DNA from: Veillonella denticariosi JCM 15641
GTDB taxonomy: Bacteria > Bacillota > Negativicutes > Veillonellales > Veillonellaceae
Direction of reading: 5' to 3'
NCBI RefSeq assembly: GCF_002959855.1
Contig: NZ_PPDB01000003.1
Span: 62,001-126,000 of the forward strand
DNA length: 64,000 bases
Below are positions 11,031 through 18,194 of the stretch, in pieces. Both the position numbers and the translations under genes were made by a program. A model generated the notes under the pieces. That model did not search any database. It had not been told where the DNA came from and saw only the letters and a list, made by a program, of their open reading frames with translations. Within the stretch, counting starts at the first letter, position 1, and each line of letters opens with the position of its first letter.

Positions 11031-11056
11031 AAAAAAGACGATTCCTATGAATCGCC
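11031..11056 (-). terminator. ilv operon attenuator: intrinsic terminator
   Basis: An 8-bp stem (11037-11044 with 11049-11056, ATAG loop, one G-U pair) is followed on the minus strand by six T. It stands between the leader peptide gene and ilvD, so it must be bypassed for the operon to be expressed, which is the position of an attenuator terminator. Confidence 0.85.
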
Positions 11057-11099
11057 TTAAAAGTTTACAAATGATATTTCTCTTGTTTACAGAATTCCC

Positions 11100-11125
11100 G
11101 GATACATAGATAAGCCTATGTATCC
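11100..11125 (-). promoter_or_regulatory. Perfect 10-bp hairpin in the ilv leader
   Basis: Arms 11100-11109 and 11116-11125 are perfect complements around a six-base loop. The stem is not followed by a T-run. It lies between the leader peptide stop and the attenuator terminator, a position suited to a pause or anti-terminator element. Its descending arm could pair for 5-6 bases with the CATAGG segment inside the terminator stem, but which pairing wins is not decidable by eye. Confidence 0.6.
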
Positions 11126-11168
11126 CTTGGAAAATATACATATAAGAAACAAACCATATAGCCAAATC

Positions 11169-11300
11169 TTATTGATTGTATATTAAACCATTCGCGGAAC
11201 TTCTAAGACAAAAACGTGTTAAGTTGTTGTTCATAATTCGAATGTTTTTAATAATCACGACGAGCGCGATAATCAACAAGCTAATGACTAAACCTAACAT
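11169..11300 (-). CDS. ilv operon leader peptide (43 aa)
   Basis: A 43-codon frame with AGGAGG just before ATG at 11300 and TAA at 11171-11169. Thirteen of residues 2-17 are Leu, Ile or Val (it begins MLGLVISLLIIALVV), much like leader peptides of ilvGMEDA-type attenuators; the remaining 26 residues are ordinary. It lies between a well-spaced promoter and the terminator before ilvD. Ribosome stalling at these codons when charged tRNA is short would be expected to favour read-through into ilvD. A short one-segment membrane protein with no regulatory role is the alternative; the position and the terminator argue against it. Confidence 0.75.
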   Translation of the reverse strand: MLGLVISLLIIALVVIIKNIRIMNNNLTRFCLRSSANGLIYNQ

Positions 11301-11333
11301 GTTTCCTCCTGAAATAATCTGTAATATGAAATT

Positions 11334-11362
11334 ATAATATCACGTTACATTGTGCTATGCAA
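11334..11362 (-). promoter_or_regulatory. Promoter of the ilv operon
   Basis: TTGCAT (11357-11362) and TATTAT (11334-11339) on the minus strand are separated by exactly 17 bases. Transcription would start about 25 bases before the leader peptide ATG. Confidence 0.75.
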
Positions 11363-11471
11363 GATAAACATTAGTCTAATACGGGAAAACATCATAAAAA
11401 TTTATGAGGGTTGGGTATAGAAAAAATCTATCTCAAAATTAATCTTTTCCCCATTAAACCATGTAACGAAA

Positions 11472-11497
11472 TAATCCCCCGCCGTAGCGAGGGATCA
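11472..11497 (-). terminator. Probable terminator after the anion symporter gene
   Basis: A 9-bp GC-rich stem (11474-11482 with 11487-11495, one wobble pair) right after the symporter stop. The following minus-strand sequence TTATTTC is only a weak T-run. Confidence 0.6.
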
Positions 11498-11503
11498 TAT
11501 ACA

Positions 11504-12907
11504 TTATAAAATACCGAAAAGCCACATGCCGAACGTGCCGCCCCAGAAGTGAATCAAAAAGCTCACAACAGATATGGCGAGGCCTACGCGCCACCACGTA
11601 CCTTGCGGCACATAGCCGGAGCCGAAGAAAATCGGCGTGACACCGGAGCTATAATGGGTCAACGTACAGCCCGGACTGTTCATCAAACCGAACAGCAAGA
11701 TGGTGAACGGAATCGGTGCCCCCATCGCGACCAGAATCGCCGCAAAGGCGGAGAATAGTGCCGTAATACGGGCCGTGCCGCTAGCAAAGAAGTACTGAGA
11801 ATACACGAAGGTTGCGGAAATAATGAAGGATGCCCAGAACCAGTCAAAACCTGCTAAATGCTGACTGACAAAGTCGGCAAAAACGGCCACTACGCCAAGT
11901 TTACCGAGAAGTCCGGCCATGCCTACAAGGGTACCCATCCAGATGAGGATATCCCAACCGGTGCGTTCACCTAGGATATCCTCCCATGTAAGGGATCCCG
12001 TTACAACGCAAGCCAATACCCCCATCATCGCGACAACTGTCGGATGAAGCTTAGTCCAAATAGCAGTGGCCCAAAGCAAGATACAAAGCACAAAGATAAT
12101 AGCCACGGAAATCTCAGCTTTCGTAACAGGCCCGAGAGCATCCAGTTCCTTTTGAGCCATCGCGGCCGCTTCAGGGGTTTCCCTGATTTCAGGCGGATAA
12201 ATCTTGTATATGAACCACGGCATCAGAATCATACAGATAACGCCCGGAATTACGCCGGCCTGAAACCATTCCCACCACGAAATATCGTAGCCGAACAGCT
12301 TCGCACCTAATGATGTAATCAACAAGTTGCCGCTACAGGCGGTCAGGAATATCGTGACCGTAATGGTGTTAATCGTATGTGCCGTCGTCATCAGGTACGC
12401 ACCGATACGTCGAGACGTAGGGCCATGCGGTTCGGAACCGAAGGCAAGAGAAATATTCTGTACAATCGGAAATATAATACCGCCGCCCCGTGCCGTATTG
12501 GACGGCGTCGCCGGCGAAATAATCAAATCGGTACACGCCAGAGCATAGGCCAGTTTCAAAGAGCTGGTGCCGAAGGCCCTGATCAAGGTGTACGCAATGC
12601 GCCTACCGAGTCCTGAATTAATAATGCCCCGCGAGAAGAATACGGCTGCCACGATGAGCCATACATTGGTCTCCGCATAACCGCCGAGAGCCTGTACCAT
12701 GGTAATGGACTGTGTCGCCACCGCCGCTACGATACCGAACAGAGCCATAATACCCGTCGGCCAGGGCCGTAAAATAAAGCCTACAATCGTAGCCGTAAAA
12801 ATAGCTAATAAATGCCAGCCTTCCGGCTTAATCGCCTCCGTATGAGGCAAGAACCAAATAATGAGCCCCACCAAAAATGTCAAGGCCGCTCGTATCCATG
12901 TATTCAT
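11504..12907 (-). CDS. Divalent anion:sodium symporter (DASS family, CitT/YflS-like)
   Basis: A 467-residue integral membrane protein with roughly a dozen hydrophobic segments. It carries a SPATPSNTARGG stretch (residues about 131-142), equivalent to the first Ser-Asn-Thr substrate/sodium motif of the DASS family, and a second region, NSPGCTLTHYSSGVTP, typical of the CitT/2-oxoglutarate-malate translocator branch. It probably exchanges or imports C4-C6 dicarboxylates or citrate; sequence alone does not fix the substrate. AGGGGGAGG lies immediately before ATG. A cupin gene lies 99 bases upstream, and cotranscription is possible. Confidence 0.85.
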   Translation of the reverse strand: MNTWIRAALTFLVGLIIWFLPHTEAIKPEGWHLLAIFTATIVGFILRPWPTGIMALFGIVAAVATQSITMVQALGGYAETNVWLIVAAVFFSRGIINSGLGRRIAYTLIRAFGTSSLKLAYALACTDLIISPATPSNTARGGGIIFPIVQNISLAFGSEPHGPTSRRIGAYLMTTAHTINTITVTIFLTACSGNLLITSLGAKLFGYDISWWEWFQAGVIPGVICMILMPWFIYKIYPPEIRETPEAAAMAQKELDALGPVTKAEISVAIIFVLCILLWATAIWTKLHPTVVAMMGVLACVVTGSLTWEDILGERTGWDILIWMGTLVGMAGLLGKLGVVAVFADFVSQHLAGFDWFWASFIISATFVYSQYFFASGTARITALFSAFAAILVAMGAPIPFTILLFGLMNSPGCTLTHYSSGVTPIFFGSGYVPQGTWWRVGLAISVVSFLIHFWGGTFGMWLFGIL

Positions 12908-13006
12908 AGGACCTCCCCCTAAATCTGCACACCCATTAACAGCACACGTTCAATTACAATTACAATTAATTATAAGGCGATCATCACACATAACCGCCAT
13001 ACCTTA

Positions 13007-13450
13007 TCAGCAACTTTCTAAAAAAGCTTTGATTTTAGGATTCCGCTGCAGCTCATCCATCTGTTCCGGCGATAACAACTTCACCTTATCCCGATCTTTA
13101 TTCACGAGGCAGAGAAATCCGACATAATCCCCCTTATTCGCGCGGAACTGATGAATCGTATTGCCCGGAATTTCGATGAAATCACCGGACTCAACATCAT
13201 GAATGTCATCCCCCAGTAACAGCTGCCCCTTTCCCCTAAATATCATGACCATATGAGTATGTTCATGATACTCCAATGTGGAATAACCGCCGGGCAGACA
13301 TTCAAAATAGCGGAATTGACAAGGAATATCGTAAGCACCGTCATAGAGGACCTGTCGCGTCACATCCTTAAAAGGACTGCCGTCCTGCTTGTATACCAAA
13401 GTATCTACGCCATCCCACTTGAAATTTCGCGCATCAAACTTGCGTATCAT
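13007..13450 (-). CDS. Cupin-domain protein
   Basis: A 147-residue single-domain cupin. Metal ligands are expected from the HEHTH motif near residues 62-66 and the later His in NTIHQF near residue 99, between the two conserved cupin motifs (PGGYSTLEYHEH and GDFIEIPGNTIHQF). The family includes small dioxygenases, isomerases and sensors; no specific activity is visible. It stands alone between a terminator and the anion symporter, so it may be a metabolite-binding partner of that transport function; this is inference only. Confidence 0.8.
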   Translation of the reverse strand: MIRKFDARNFKWDGVDTLVYKQDGSPFKDVTRQVLYDGAYDIPCQFRYFECLPGGYSTLEYHEHTHMVMIFRGKGQLLLGDDIHDVESGDFIEIPGNTIHQFRANKGDYVGFLCLVNKDRDKVKLLSPEQMDELQRNPKIKAFLESC

Positions 13451-13465
13451 CCTATCACCTCATTA

Positions 13466-13507
13466 CAAAAAAGGGCTGCATCGAAACAATGTTTCAATAC
13501 AGCTCCA
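13466..13507 (-). terminator. Terminator after the HMA-domain gene
   Basis: Nested stem (outer arms about 13472-13478 and 13501-13506, inner GAAAC/GTTTC) followed on the minus strand by six T. It closes the pgl-tatA-HMA unit. Confidence 0.75.
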
Positions 13508-13516
13508 TAAGTCCGA

Positions 13517-13825
13517 TTATTTAAAAAGACGTTTCAATGTACCCATCAAACCATGACTATGCTTATGTACACCGTCCGCGACGGATGCCACTTCAAAGCC
13601 CGTCTTTTCGATGGCCGTTGTAATCGTCTCAACAGATACCTTAGCCGGATCAAAAGATACGGTCGCCGTTTTTTCCGGCAAATCCACCTCCGCACTCAAT
13701 ACGCCCGGTAATCCTAACGATGCACCTTCTACAGTTTCTTTACAATTACTGCACATCATGCCCGGTACGGTAAATACCTTTGTAACAACGCCATTATCTT
13801 CGCCGCAACCACAATCTTTACACAT
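13517..13825 (-). CDS. Heavy-metal-associated (HMA) domain protein, CopZ-like
   Basis: A 102-residue protein. A ferredoxin-like HMA domain spans about residues 15-83, with the metal site GMMCSNC around residues 22-28. It begins with an additional Cys cluster, MCKDCGC, and ends with a His-rich HKHSHG, so it may hold more than one metal ion. AGGAGGT precedes the ATG. Family role is soluble copper (or zinc) chaperoning to a P-type ATPase; none is in this window. It is 11 bases after tatA and cotranscribed with it and pgl, an unusual company. Confidence 0.82.
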   Translation of the reverse strand: MCKDCGCGEDNGVVTKVFTVPGMMCSNCKETVEGASLGLPGVLSAEVDLPEKTATVSFDPAKVSVETITTAIEKTGFEVASVADGVHKHSHGLMGTLKRLFK

Positions 13826-13836
13826 AGTGATACCTC

Positions 13837-14079
13837 CTAATCTTCAGTTTCCTTATGTTTATCATTGTTTTTGGCCCCTGCCGTCACATCGATGGTCGTC
13901 GCTTTTTTAACGGCTTCCTTCGTTTCGTCTACAGCTTTTTTAGGCCCCGATATGGCATCTTTAAACTCATTGATGCCTTTACCGATAGCTTTACCCACTT
14001 CAGGTAATTTTCCAGGTCCGAAGATAACTAGAGCAATCACTAATATAACTATTAATTCAGGTGTTCCTATAGACCCCAT
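13837..14079 (-). CDS. tatA: Sec-independent translocase TatA/TatE protein
   Basis: An 80-residue TatA-type protein: one N-terminal membrane helix (about residues 6-22), the [10 protein letters not shown] hinge, an amphipathic helix and a charged, low-complexity C-terminus. It multimerises to form the pore-like part of the twin-arginine pathway for folded proteins. AAAGGAG precedes the start. TatC is not in the window, so the partner must lie elsewhere. It lies 35 bases after pgl and 11 before the HMA protein gene. Confidence 0.93.
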   Translation of the reverse strand: MGSIGTPELIVILVIALVIFGPGKLPEVGKAIGKGINEFKDAISGPKKAVDETKEAVKKATTIDVTAGAKNNDKHKETED

Positions 14080-14114
14080 ATGTATCTCCTTTGTTTCTAC
14101 TTATACTACACTCT

Positions 14115-14870
14115 TTAGTGTACATCATCATAAGCGGCTTTGTCCACATACCAGGTCATATCTTCCTGTGAAAGTACCGCCCCCGGCAACACGCGACCGA
14201 TGCGCTTGTCCCAGGCCGTATCTTCGTAGTCCTCACGCTGGTACAACACCTTTGTTAAAGCCGCCTTCTTGCTTTCACCGGTCACAGTAAACCATACCGC
14301 ATCAGTTTTAGCAAGAAACGAGAATGTCATGGAAATACGTTCCCATACCTTGCCGTCCTCAACGGCCACCACATCGTGATCCGTTATACGCAATGCATGA
14401 GACCCCGCAAATAACCCGGCCGTATGACCGTCTTCACCGAGGTCGAGAATCGCCAGATCAAGACCGCCTTTCTTGCACGCCTTGAGAACCGTCTGAACCT
14501 CTTTCTCATATTCCCCGGCCGCCTCCACGACGGTCTTGGATTCCGTGTTAATCGGCAGAAAATGAGCCGCACCACGAGCTTTGCACAATAGATAAGGCTT
14601 TACGCGATTATAGTAATTATCCTCATGAGATTGCGGTAAAAAACGTTCATCCGTCCATACAAAGAATACCCGCTCCCAGTTCAAACGATCGATATACTCC
14701 GGAGAATTGAGCATTTCCAATAATCCGTTTACCACCGTTCCCCCTGTAATCCCCACGACACAAGTCTCGGTACGGGCGATTTCCTCATTGGTGAAAGCGA
14801 TAAAATCCTCCACCATAGCATTCACGACATCATCAGGACTGTCATAACACTTAATTGTATCTTGAGCCAT
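14115..14870 (-). CDS. pgl: 6-phosphogluconolactonase
   Basis: A 251-residue DevB-type hydrolase of the oxidative pentose phosphate pathway, which opens 6-phosphoglucono-1,5-lactone. Visible hallmarks are FVWTDERFLPQSHEDNYYN, near residues 70-88, and the catalytic-region LGEDGHTAGLFAG, near residues 150-162. Length is typical. AGGAGG precedes ATG by about twelve bases. It heads a three-gene unit with tatA and the HMA gene; the grouping has no obvious biochemical logic, so shared expression rather than function is likely. Glucose-6-phosphate dehydrogenase is not seen here. Confidence 0.92.
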   Translation of the reverse strand: MAQDTIKCYDSPDDVVNAMVEDFIAFTNEEIARTETCVVGITGGTVVNGLLEMLNSPEYIDRLNWERVFFVWTDERFLPQSHEDNYYNRVKPYLLCKARGAAHFLPINTESKTVVEAAGEYEKEVQTVLKACKKGGLDLAILDLGEDGHTAGLFAGSHALRITDHDVVAVEDGKVWERISMTFSFLAKTDAVWFTVTGESKKAALTKVLYQREDYEDTAWDKRIGRVLPGAVLSQEDMTWYVDKAAYDDVH

Positions 14871-14935
14871 CTAATATGGACCTCCTAAAACTATTTCAAT
14901 AGTTCTATTATATACACTTTTTCGGTGTAATGAAA

Positions 14936-14977
14936 GAAAAAACCGATGTAACTCAATAGTTGGAGCCACATCGGTTC
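14936..14977 (-). terminator. Terminator after the enoyl-CoA hydratase gene
   Basis: A 9-bp perfect stem AACCGATGT/ACATCGGTT (14941-14949 with 14968-14976), an inner GAGCC-like pairing, and T-rich sequence after the stem on the minus strand. Confidence 0.8.
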
Positions 14978-15041
14978 TAATTATATTCATATCTTCTTAT
15001 GAATTACAGGAAATTCCATTCCATATATTCATAAAGCCATA

Positions 15042-15833
15042 TTAATTGTGACCAAATTTAGGACGGCGACGCTCTGTGAAAGCACGTACACCTTCTTTGA
15101 AGTCCTCTGAAAGACCTAATGCACATTGGTTTTCTACCTCAAACTTCTTGTACTCTTCCCACCCCGCTAAGAAGCTATTCCACATCATTTCCTTCATAAC
15201 ACGGTAAGATTGTGCAGGTCCTTTTGCCAACTTCTCAACAAGGCGTCTTGTAGCGGTCTCTAGATCCTCTAGTTCACAAACCTTATACACAAAGCCAAGT
15301 TCCTTACCTTTTTCAGCAGATACGGCTTCACCGGTCATAACGATATGCATAGCACGGTTCATACCAATAGAACGAGTTAGTAGGAATAAACCGCCCGCAT
15401 CAGGAGCAAGGCCAACGTTTACAAAGGCTTGAATAAAACGTACGTTATTAGCAGCTACAACAAAGTCCGCCGCCAAAGCCATATTGAAGGCAGCACCTGC
15501 TGCAGCGCCTTGAAGGCTCATGATAACAGGTTTAGGTAATCGTTTCATAGCCATAGAAATTTGAGCTACTAGTTCAACAATTTCAAATAAAGACTCTGTA
15601 TCACCATCATTTACAGCCCGTTCCATTTCTGTTAAATCGCCACCAGCAGAGAATACCTTACCTTCAGCATTGATGAGCAAAGCACGAACACTTTCATCAT
15701 TATGTGCGTTATCTAAAACCTCAAGGATCTCCTTGCACATCTCGATATTAAAACCATTCGCCACTGTAGGCCGATTAAATGTCAACGTACCAATGCCGTT
15801 GTCCACTACGTATTGAATTGTATTATAAATCAT
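15042..15833 (-). CDS. Enoyl-CoA hydratase/isomerase family protein (crotonase superfamily)
   Basis: A 263-residue crotonase-fold protein. Oxyanion-hole residues are in VFSAGGDLTEM, near residues 59-69, and the second conserved region GAAAGAAFNMALAADFV near residues 105-121 completes it. The catalytic region reads FVNVGLAPDAGG rather than the two-Glu form of classical enoyl-CoA hydratases, so a PaaG-like isomerase or a lone-acid enzyme is possible. AGGAG precedes the ATG, and a strong promoter with TTTACA and TATAAT lies at 15889-15917. No acyl-CoA dehydrogenase or thiolase is adjacent. Confidence 0.8.
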   Translation of the reverse strand: MIYNTIQYVVDNGIGTLTFNRPTVANGFNIEMCKEILEVLDNAHNDESVRALLINAEGKVFSAGGDLTEMERAVNDGDTESLFEIVELVAQISMAMKRLPKPVIMSLQGAAAGAAFNMALAADFVVAANNVRFIQAFVNVGLAPDAGGLFLLTRSIGMNRAMHIVMTGEAVSAEKGKELGFVYKVCELEDLETATRRLVEKLAKGPAQSYRVMKEMMWNSFLAGWEEYKKFEVENQCALGLSEDFKEGVRAFTERRRPKFGHN

Positions 15834-15888
15834 ATGAGTTCTCCTATATGAAAATCTATTTTCGAAAAAATTCGATTATTATATATCT

Positions 15889-15917
15889 ATTATAGGAGAA
15901 TTAAATGTCCCTGTAAA
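15889..15917 (-). promoter_or_regulatory. Promoter of the crotonase-family gene
   Basis: TTTACA (15912-15917) and TATAAT (15889-15894) with a 17-base spacer, about 56 bases before the ATG. Confidence 0.75.
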
Positions 15918-16013
15918 TGATAGAATTATATAACCCAATAAATTCAAAACAATACGGTAATCGTATACGCCATAAACTAAAAATAAGACCTAAGCTATAA
16001 ACAGTCTATAATG

Positions 16014-16046
16014 CAAAAACACCTGCAGACATTGTCTGCAGGTGTA
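16014..16046 (-). terminator. Strong terminator downstream of the displaced rpsI 3' end
   Basis: A 12-bp perfect stem (16019-16030 with 16034-16045, three-base loop) followed on the minus strand by five T. It is 20 bases beyond the stop codon of the rpsI remnant, the same spacing as the terminator after the intact rpsI at 17062-17099, so it probably was the original rpsI terminator. Confidence 0.9.
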
Positions 16047-16065
16047 ATGACCTGTTGTCCAAATA

Positions 16066-16116
16066 TTAACGTTTGGAGAATTGGCTTGCTTTGCGGGCTT
16101 TTTTAAGACCGTATTT
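16066..16116 (-). pseudogene. Displaced 3' end of rpsI (16 codons plus stop)
   Basis: The segment encodes the peptide [16 protein letters not shown] and a stop, identical in protein to the last 16 residues of the intact rpsI at 17119-17169. The DNA differs at 9 of 51 positions, all synonymous, including two Ser codons that switch between TCN and AGY. The last 20 bases in plus-strand order, 16097-16116, match 17150-17169 exactly. There is no start or upstream coding sequence. It looks like the att-site remnant left when DNA inserted at the 3' end of rpsI. Confidence 0.88.
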
Positions 16117-16154
16117 GATAAGTATGGGTTTCAGTTTAGTTAAAAACAGCTTAG

Positions 16155-16733
16155 TTATCCACTCTTTTTTTCAGATAGTGTTTTTAAAGTTATGACGTAA
16201 AATGCCGCAATTAAAACACTATACATCATAATCGGAGGATAGACAATTGCGGATAGAATCAATCCCACTCCTTTAATTATTAGGTCAGGTATCAAGAACT
16301 TTCTATATTGTGCGGTAGCTTCAAGTAATTCTTTCTGATCTATATTGGGTTTATCAATTGCTTTATGTAAAAACCAGTTTCCTACCGTTGAAACAATAAC
16401 GATCAGTCCATAAAAGAGCTGTGCCGTATGATTCATGAAATGACTACTAACTATTCCAGTAGCATAGGGCATAAACGAAACAAAAAATAAAAGATACAAA
16501 TTCCACCAAACAACTTCTTGAGAAATTCTCTCAACCTTTTCCCATAATTTGTTTAGTGCCATCCATAACGATCCCAACCAGAAAAAGGAAAGAAAATAAG
16601 CAAAGAAATTTTGCCGTAAATCCCAAAAAGCTTGAAGACTTGGTGTCGTTGGTTTTTCTAATTCTAAGATTAGGATAGTCATTATAATTGCTAGAACCGC
16701 ATCTGTCAATGCAATTAATCTATCTTTCTTCAT
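16155..16733 (-). CDS. TMEM175-family (DUF1211) membrane protein, putative potassium channel
   Basis: A 192-residue protein with about six hydrophobic segments and the N-terminal family signature ALTDAVLAIIMTILILE (residues about 7-23), close to the FSDAVFAI motif of bacterial TMEM175 channels. Two-fold six-helix channels of this family conduct K+. ATG at 16733 is chosen because AAAGGCG lies about ten bases upstream. Sequence here is visibly more AT-rich than the flanking genes. It is the only gene in the segment bounded by the two copies of the rpsI 3' end, and it is oriented with rpsI. No integrase is left. Channel identity is inferred from family only. Confidence 0.8.
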   Translation of the reverse strand: MKKDRLIALTDAVLAIIMTILILELEKPTTPSLQAFWDLRQNFFAYFLSFFWLGSLWMALNKLWEKVERISQEVVWWNLYLLFFVSFMPYATGIVSSHFMNHTAQLFYGLIVIVSTVGNWFLHKAIDKPNIDQKELLEATAQYRKFLIPDLIIKGVGLILSAIVYPPIMMYSVLIAAFYVITLKTLSEKKSG

Positions 16734-17061
16734 CAGATTACATCGCCTTTCATTTTGTAGCATTCTATCTCATCGTATAATATTTATTAATCTTAAATAA
16801 TAGATATTCATTTCATACTTTGAGTACAAACAAGATACACTAAAAAACATGCATCTGTCATATCTTATTTAATTTTAGAAATATTCATTCATCTAATTAA
16901 TAAATATATCATATTTCACAATAAATGCCTACTATCAAAGATACATTTTCTTTCAATTTTCTCCCTTTTCACTTGATCACTTATTGTTGCTTAGATTTAT
17001 CAAGAACAATCAAATTTGTATCAATTTCAAGTATCACCTAATTACAAAAATTTGGGGTGAA
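16734..17061. other. AT-rich intergenic stretch, no gene recognised
   Basis: About 330 bases of AT-rich sequence between the TMEM175-like gene and the rpsI terminator. No frame of useful length with a ribosome site, no clear promoter with good spacing and no tRNA was seen. It lies inside the segment bounded by the two rpsI ends. Confidence 0.5.
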
Positions 17062-17099
17062 CAGAAAAAGCATTCCGTATTTTTGATACGAAATGCTTT
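17062..17099 (-). terminator. Terminator after the intact rpsI
   Basis: A 14-bp stem (17067-17080 with 17086-17099, one wobble pair, five-base loop) with T-rich sequence behind it on the minus strand, 19 bases beyond the rpsI stop. Confidence 0.85.
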
Positions 17100-17118
17100 C
17101 AATAAATGTAAGTAAGTT

Positions 17119-17511
17119 TTAACGTTTACTAAATTGTGATGCTTTACGAGCTTTTTTAAGACCGTATTTTTTACGTTCTTTCATACGTGGGTCACGAGTC
17201 AAGAAGCCAGCTTTTTTCAAAGATTGACGAAGTTCGCCATCTACGTCCAATAACGCACGGGAGATACCGTGACGAATTGCACCAGCTTGACCGGAAGGAC
17301 CGCCACCAGCTACAGTTGCGATAACATCGTATTGTTCAACTGTGTTAGTCAAGTTCAAAGGTTGTTTTACGATCAATTCCAAAGTTTGGCGACCGAAATA
17401 TTCATTAAGTTCACGTTTGTTAACAGTGATTTTACCTGTGCCCGGTACCAGACGAACTCTAGCAACGGAAGATTTTCTACGACCAGTGCCGTAATATTGT
17501 GCTACTGCCAT
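17119..17511 (-). CDS. rpsI: Ribosomal protein S9
   Basis: A 130-residue S9, whose C-terminal tail ends in the conserved FSKR that reaches the P-site tRNA anticodon stem-loop. The N-terminal [15 protein letters not shown] and the [15 protein letters not shown] stretches are diagnostic. It follows rplM after 20 bases and shares its promoter. Its last 16 codons have a second, synonymous copy 1 kb away at 16066-16116, so this 3' end may have been supplied by an inserted element while the rest is native. Confidence 0.97.
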   Translation of the reverse strand: MAVAQYYGTGRRKSSVARVRLVPGTGKITVNKRELNEYFGRQTLELIVKQPLNLTNTVEQYDVIATVAGGGPSGQAGAIRHGISRALLDVDGELRQSLKKAGFLTRDPRMKERKKYGLKKARKASQFSKR

Positions 17512-17531
17512 TATATGTTCCTCCCTCTAGA

Positions 17532-17972
17532 TTATCGTACGGAAATTTCTAATACTTCTGGTTTTTGAGCTGCATGTGGATGCTCAGAACTAGCGTATAC
17601 GTTTAATTTACGGTATTGTTGTGCACCCAATTTATTTTTTGGAAGCATACCACGAACTGCCATTTCAACAACACGTTCAGGTTGTTTTTCAAGCATCATG
17701 GACAATTTAGTGAAACGGGAACCACCTGGGTAACCAGAGTGACGGAAGTATTCCTTTTGTTCCAATTTTTTACCAGTTACGCGAATTTTTTCAGCGTTTA
17801 CAACGATCACATGGTCACCAGTGTCTACGTGTGGTGTGAAAGTTGGTTTATTTTTGCCCCGAAGAACTTTTGCAACTTCGGCAGCAAGGCGTCCTAAAGT
17901 TTTACCTTCAGCGTCAACAACATACCATTTCCGTTCGATTGTGTTCGGATTGGCCATAAATGTAGTTTTCAT
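17532..17972 (-). CDS. rplM: Ribosomal protein L13
   Basis: A 146-residue L13, an early assembly protein of the 50S subunit. Recognised from [18 protein letters not shown] at the N-terminus and the [19 protein letters not shown] stretch. AGGAGG precedes ATG at 17972. First gene of the rplM-rpsI pair, with its own promoter at 18067-18095 and a leader of about 85 bases that contains a candidate structured element. In many Firmicutes rplM-rpsI lies directly after truA; here it is 11 kb away from truA. Confidence 0.97.
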   Translation of the reverse strand: MKTTFMANPNTIERKWYVVDAEGKTLGRLAAEVAKVLRGKNKPTFTPHVDTGDHVIVVNAEKIRVTGKKLEQKEYFRHSGYPGGSRFTKLSMMLEKQPERVVEMAVRGMLPKNKLGAQQYRKLNVYASSEHPHAAQKPEVLEISVR

Positions 17973-18060
17973 GCTGCTTATCCTCCTAATAACGTCATAA
18001 TTCTACCAAAATCAGCTAGTCCTCGCTTCCGGGGCTAATGGAAACACGACATAAGCCTAC
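17973..18060 (-). promoter_or_regulatory. rplM-rpsI 5' leader, candidate L13-type autoregulatory RNA
   Basis: The untranslated leader contains an imperfect TTAGCCCC...GAGGACTAG hairpin around 18013-18036 and possible pairing of TTTCC with GGAAG nearby. An L13 leader upstream of rplM-rpsI is known in low-GC Gram-positive bacteria. Match to that family was not tested; the structure was judged by eye only. Confidence 0.35.
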
Positions 18061-18066
18061 CCGAAT

Positions 18067-18095
18067 AGTATACAGATTTTATAAGGCTGTGTCAA
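18067..18095 (-). promoter_or_regulatory. Promoter of rplM-rpsI
   Basis: TTGACA (18090-18095) and TATACT (18067-18072) on the minus strand, spacer exactly 17 bases. A near-consensus sigma-A promoter. Confidence 0.9.
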
Positions 18096-18153
18096 TTAAA
18101 ATTTAACAGTTATGTGCTGTCATCAAATTAATTTTTTAATACACACAACATAC

Positions 18154-18181
18154 AAAAACCCGCAGTGCATAGCACTGCGGG
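18154..18181 (-). terminator. Terminator after rpsD
   Basis: A 10-bp perfect GC-rich stem (18159-18168 with 18172-18181) followed by five T on the minus strand, placed directly after rpsD. Confidence 0.92.
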
Positions 18182-18194
18182 AAATAGCGCCAAA

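Noticed and set aside
11169-11300. T-box riboswitch upstream of ilvD
   Set aside because: Looked for the T-box core (TGGNACCGCG) on the minus strand. Only GTTCCGCG was found, within the leader peptide frame and without the specifier and anti-terminator arrangement.
16734-17061. Possible integrase or excisionase remnant in the rpsI island
   Set aside because: Read all frames; only short frames broken by stops were found, with no integrase-like motif, so no gene is claimed.
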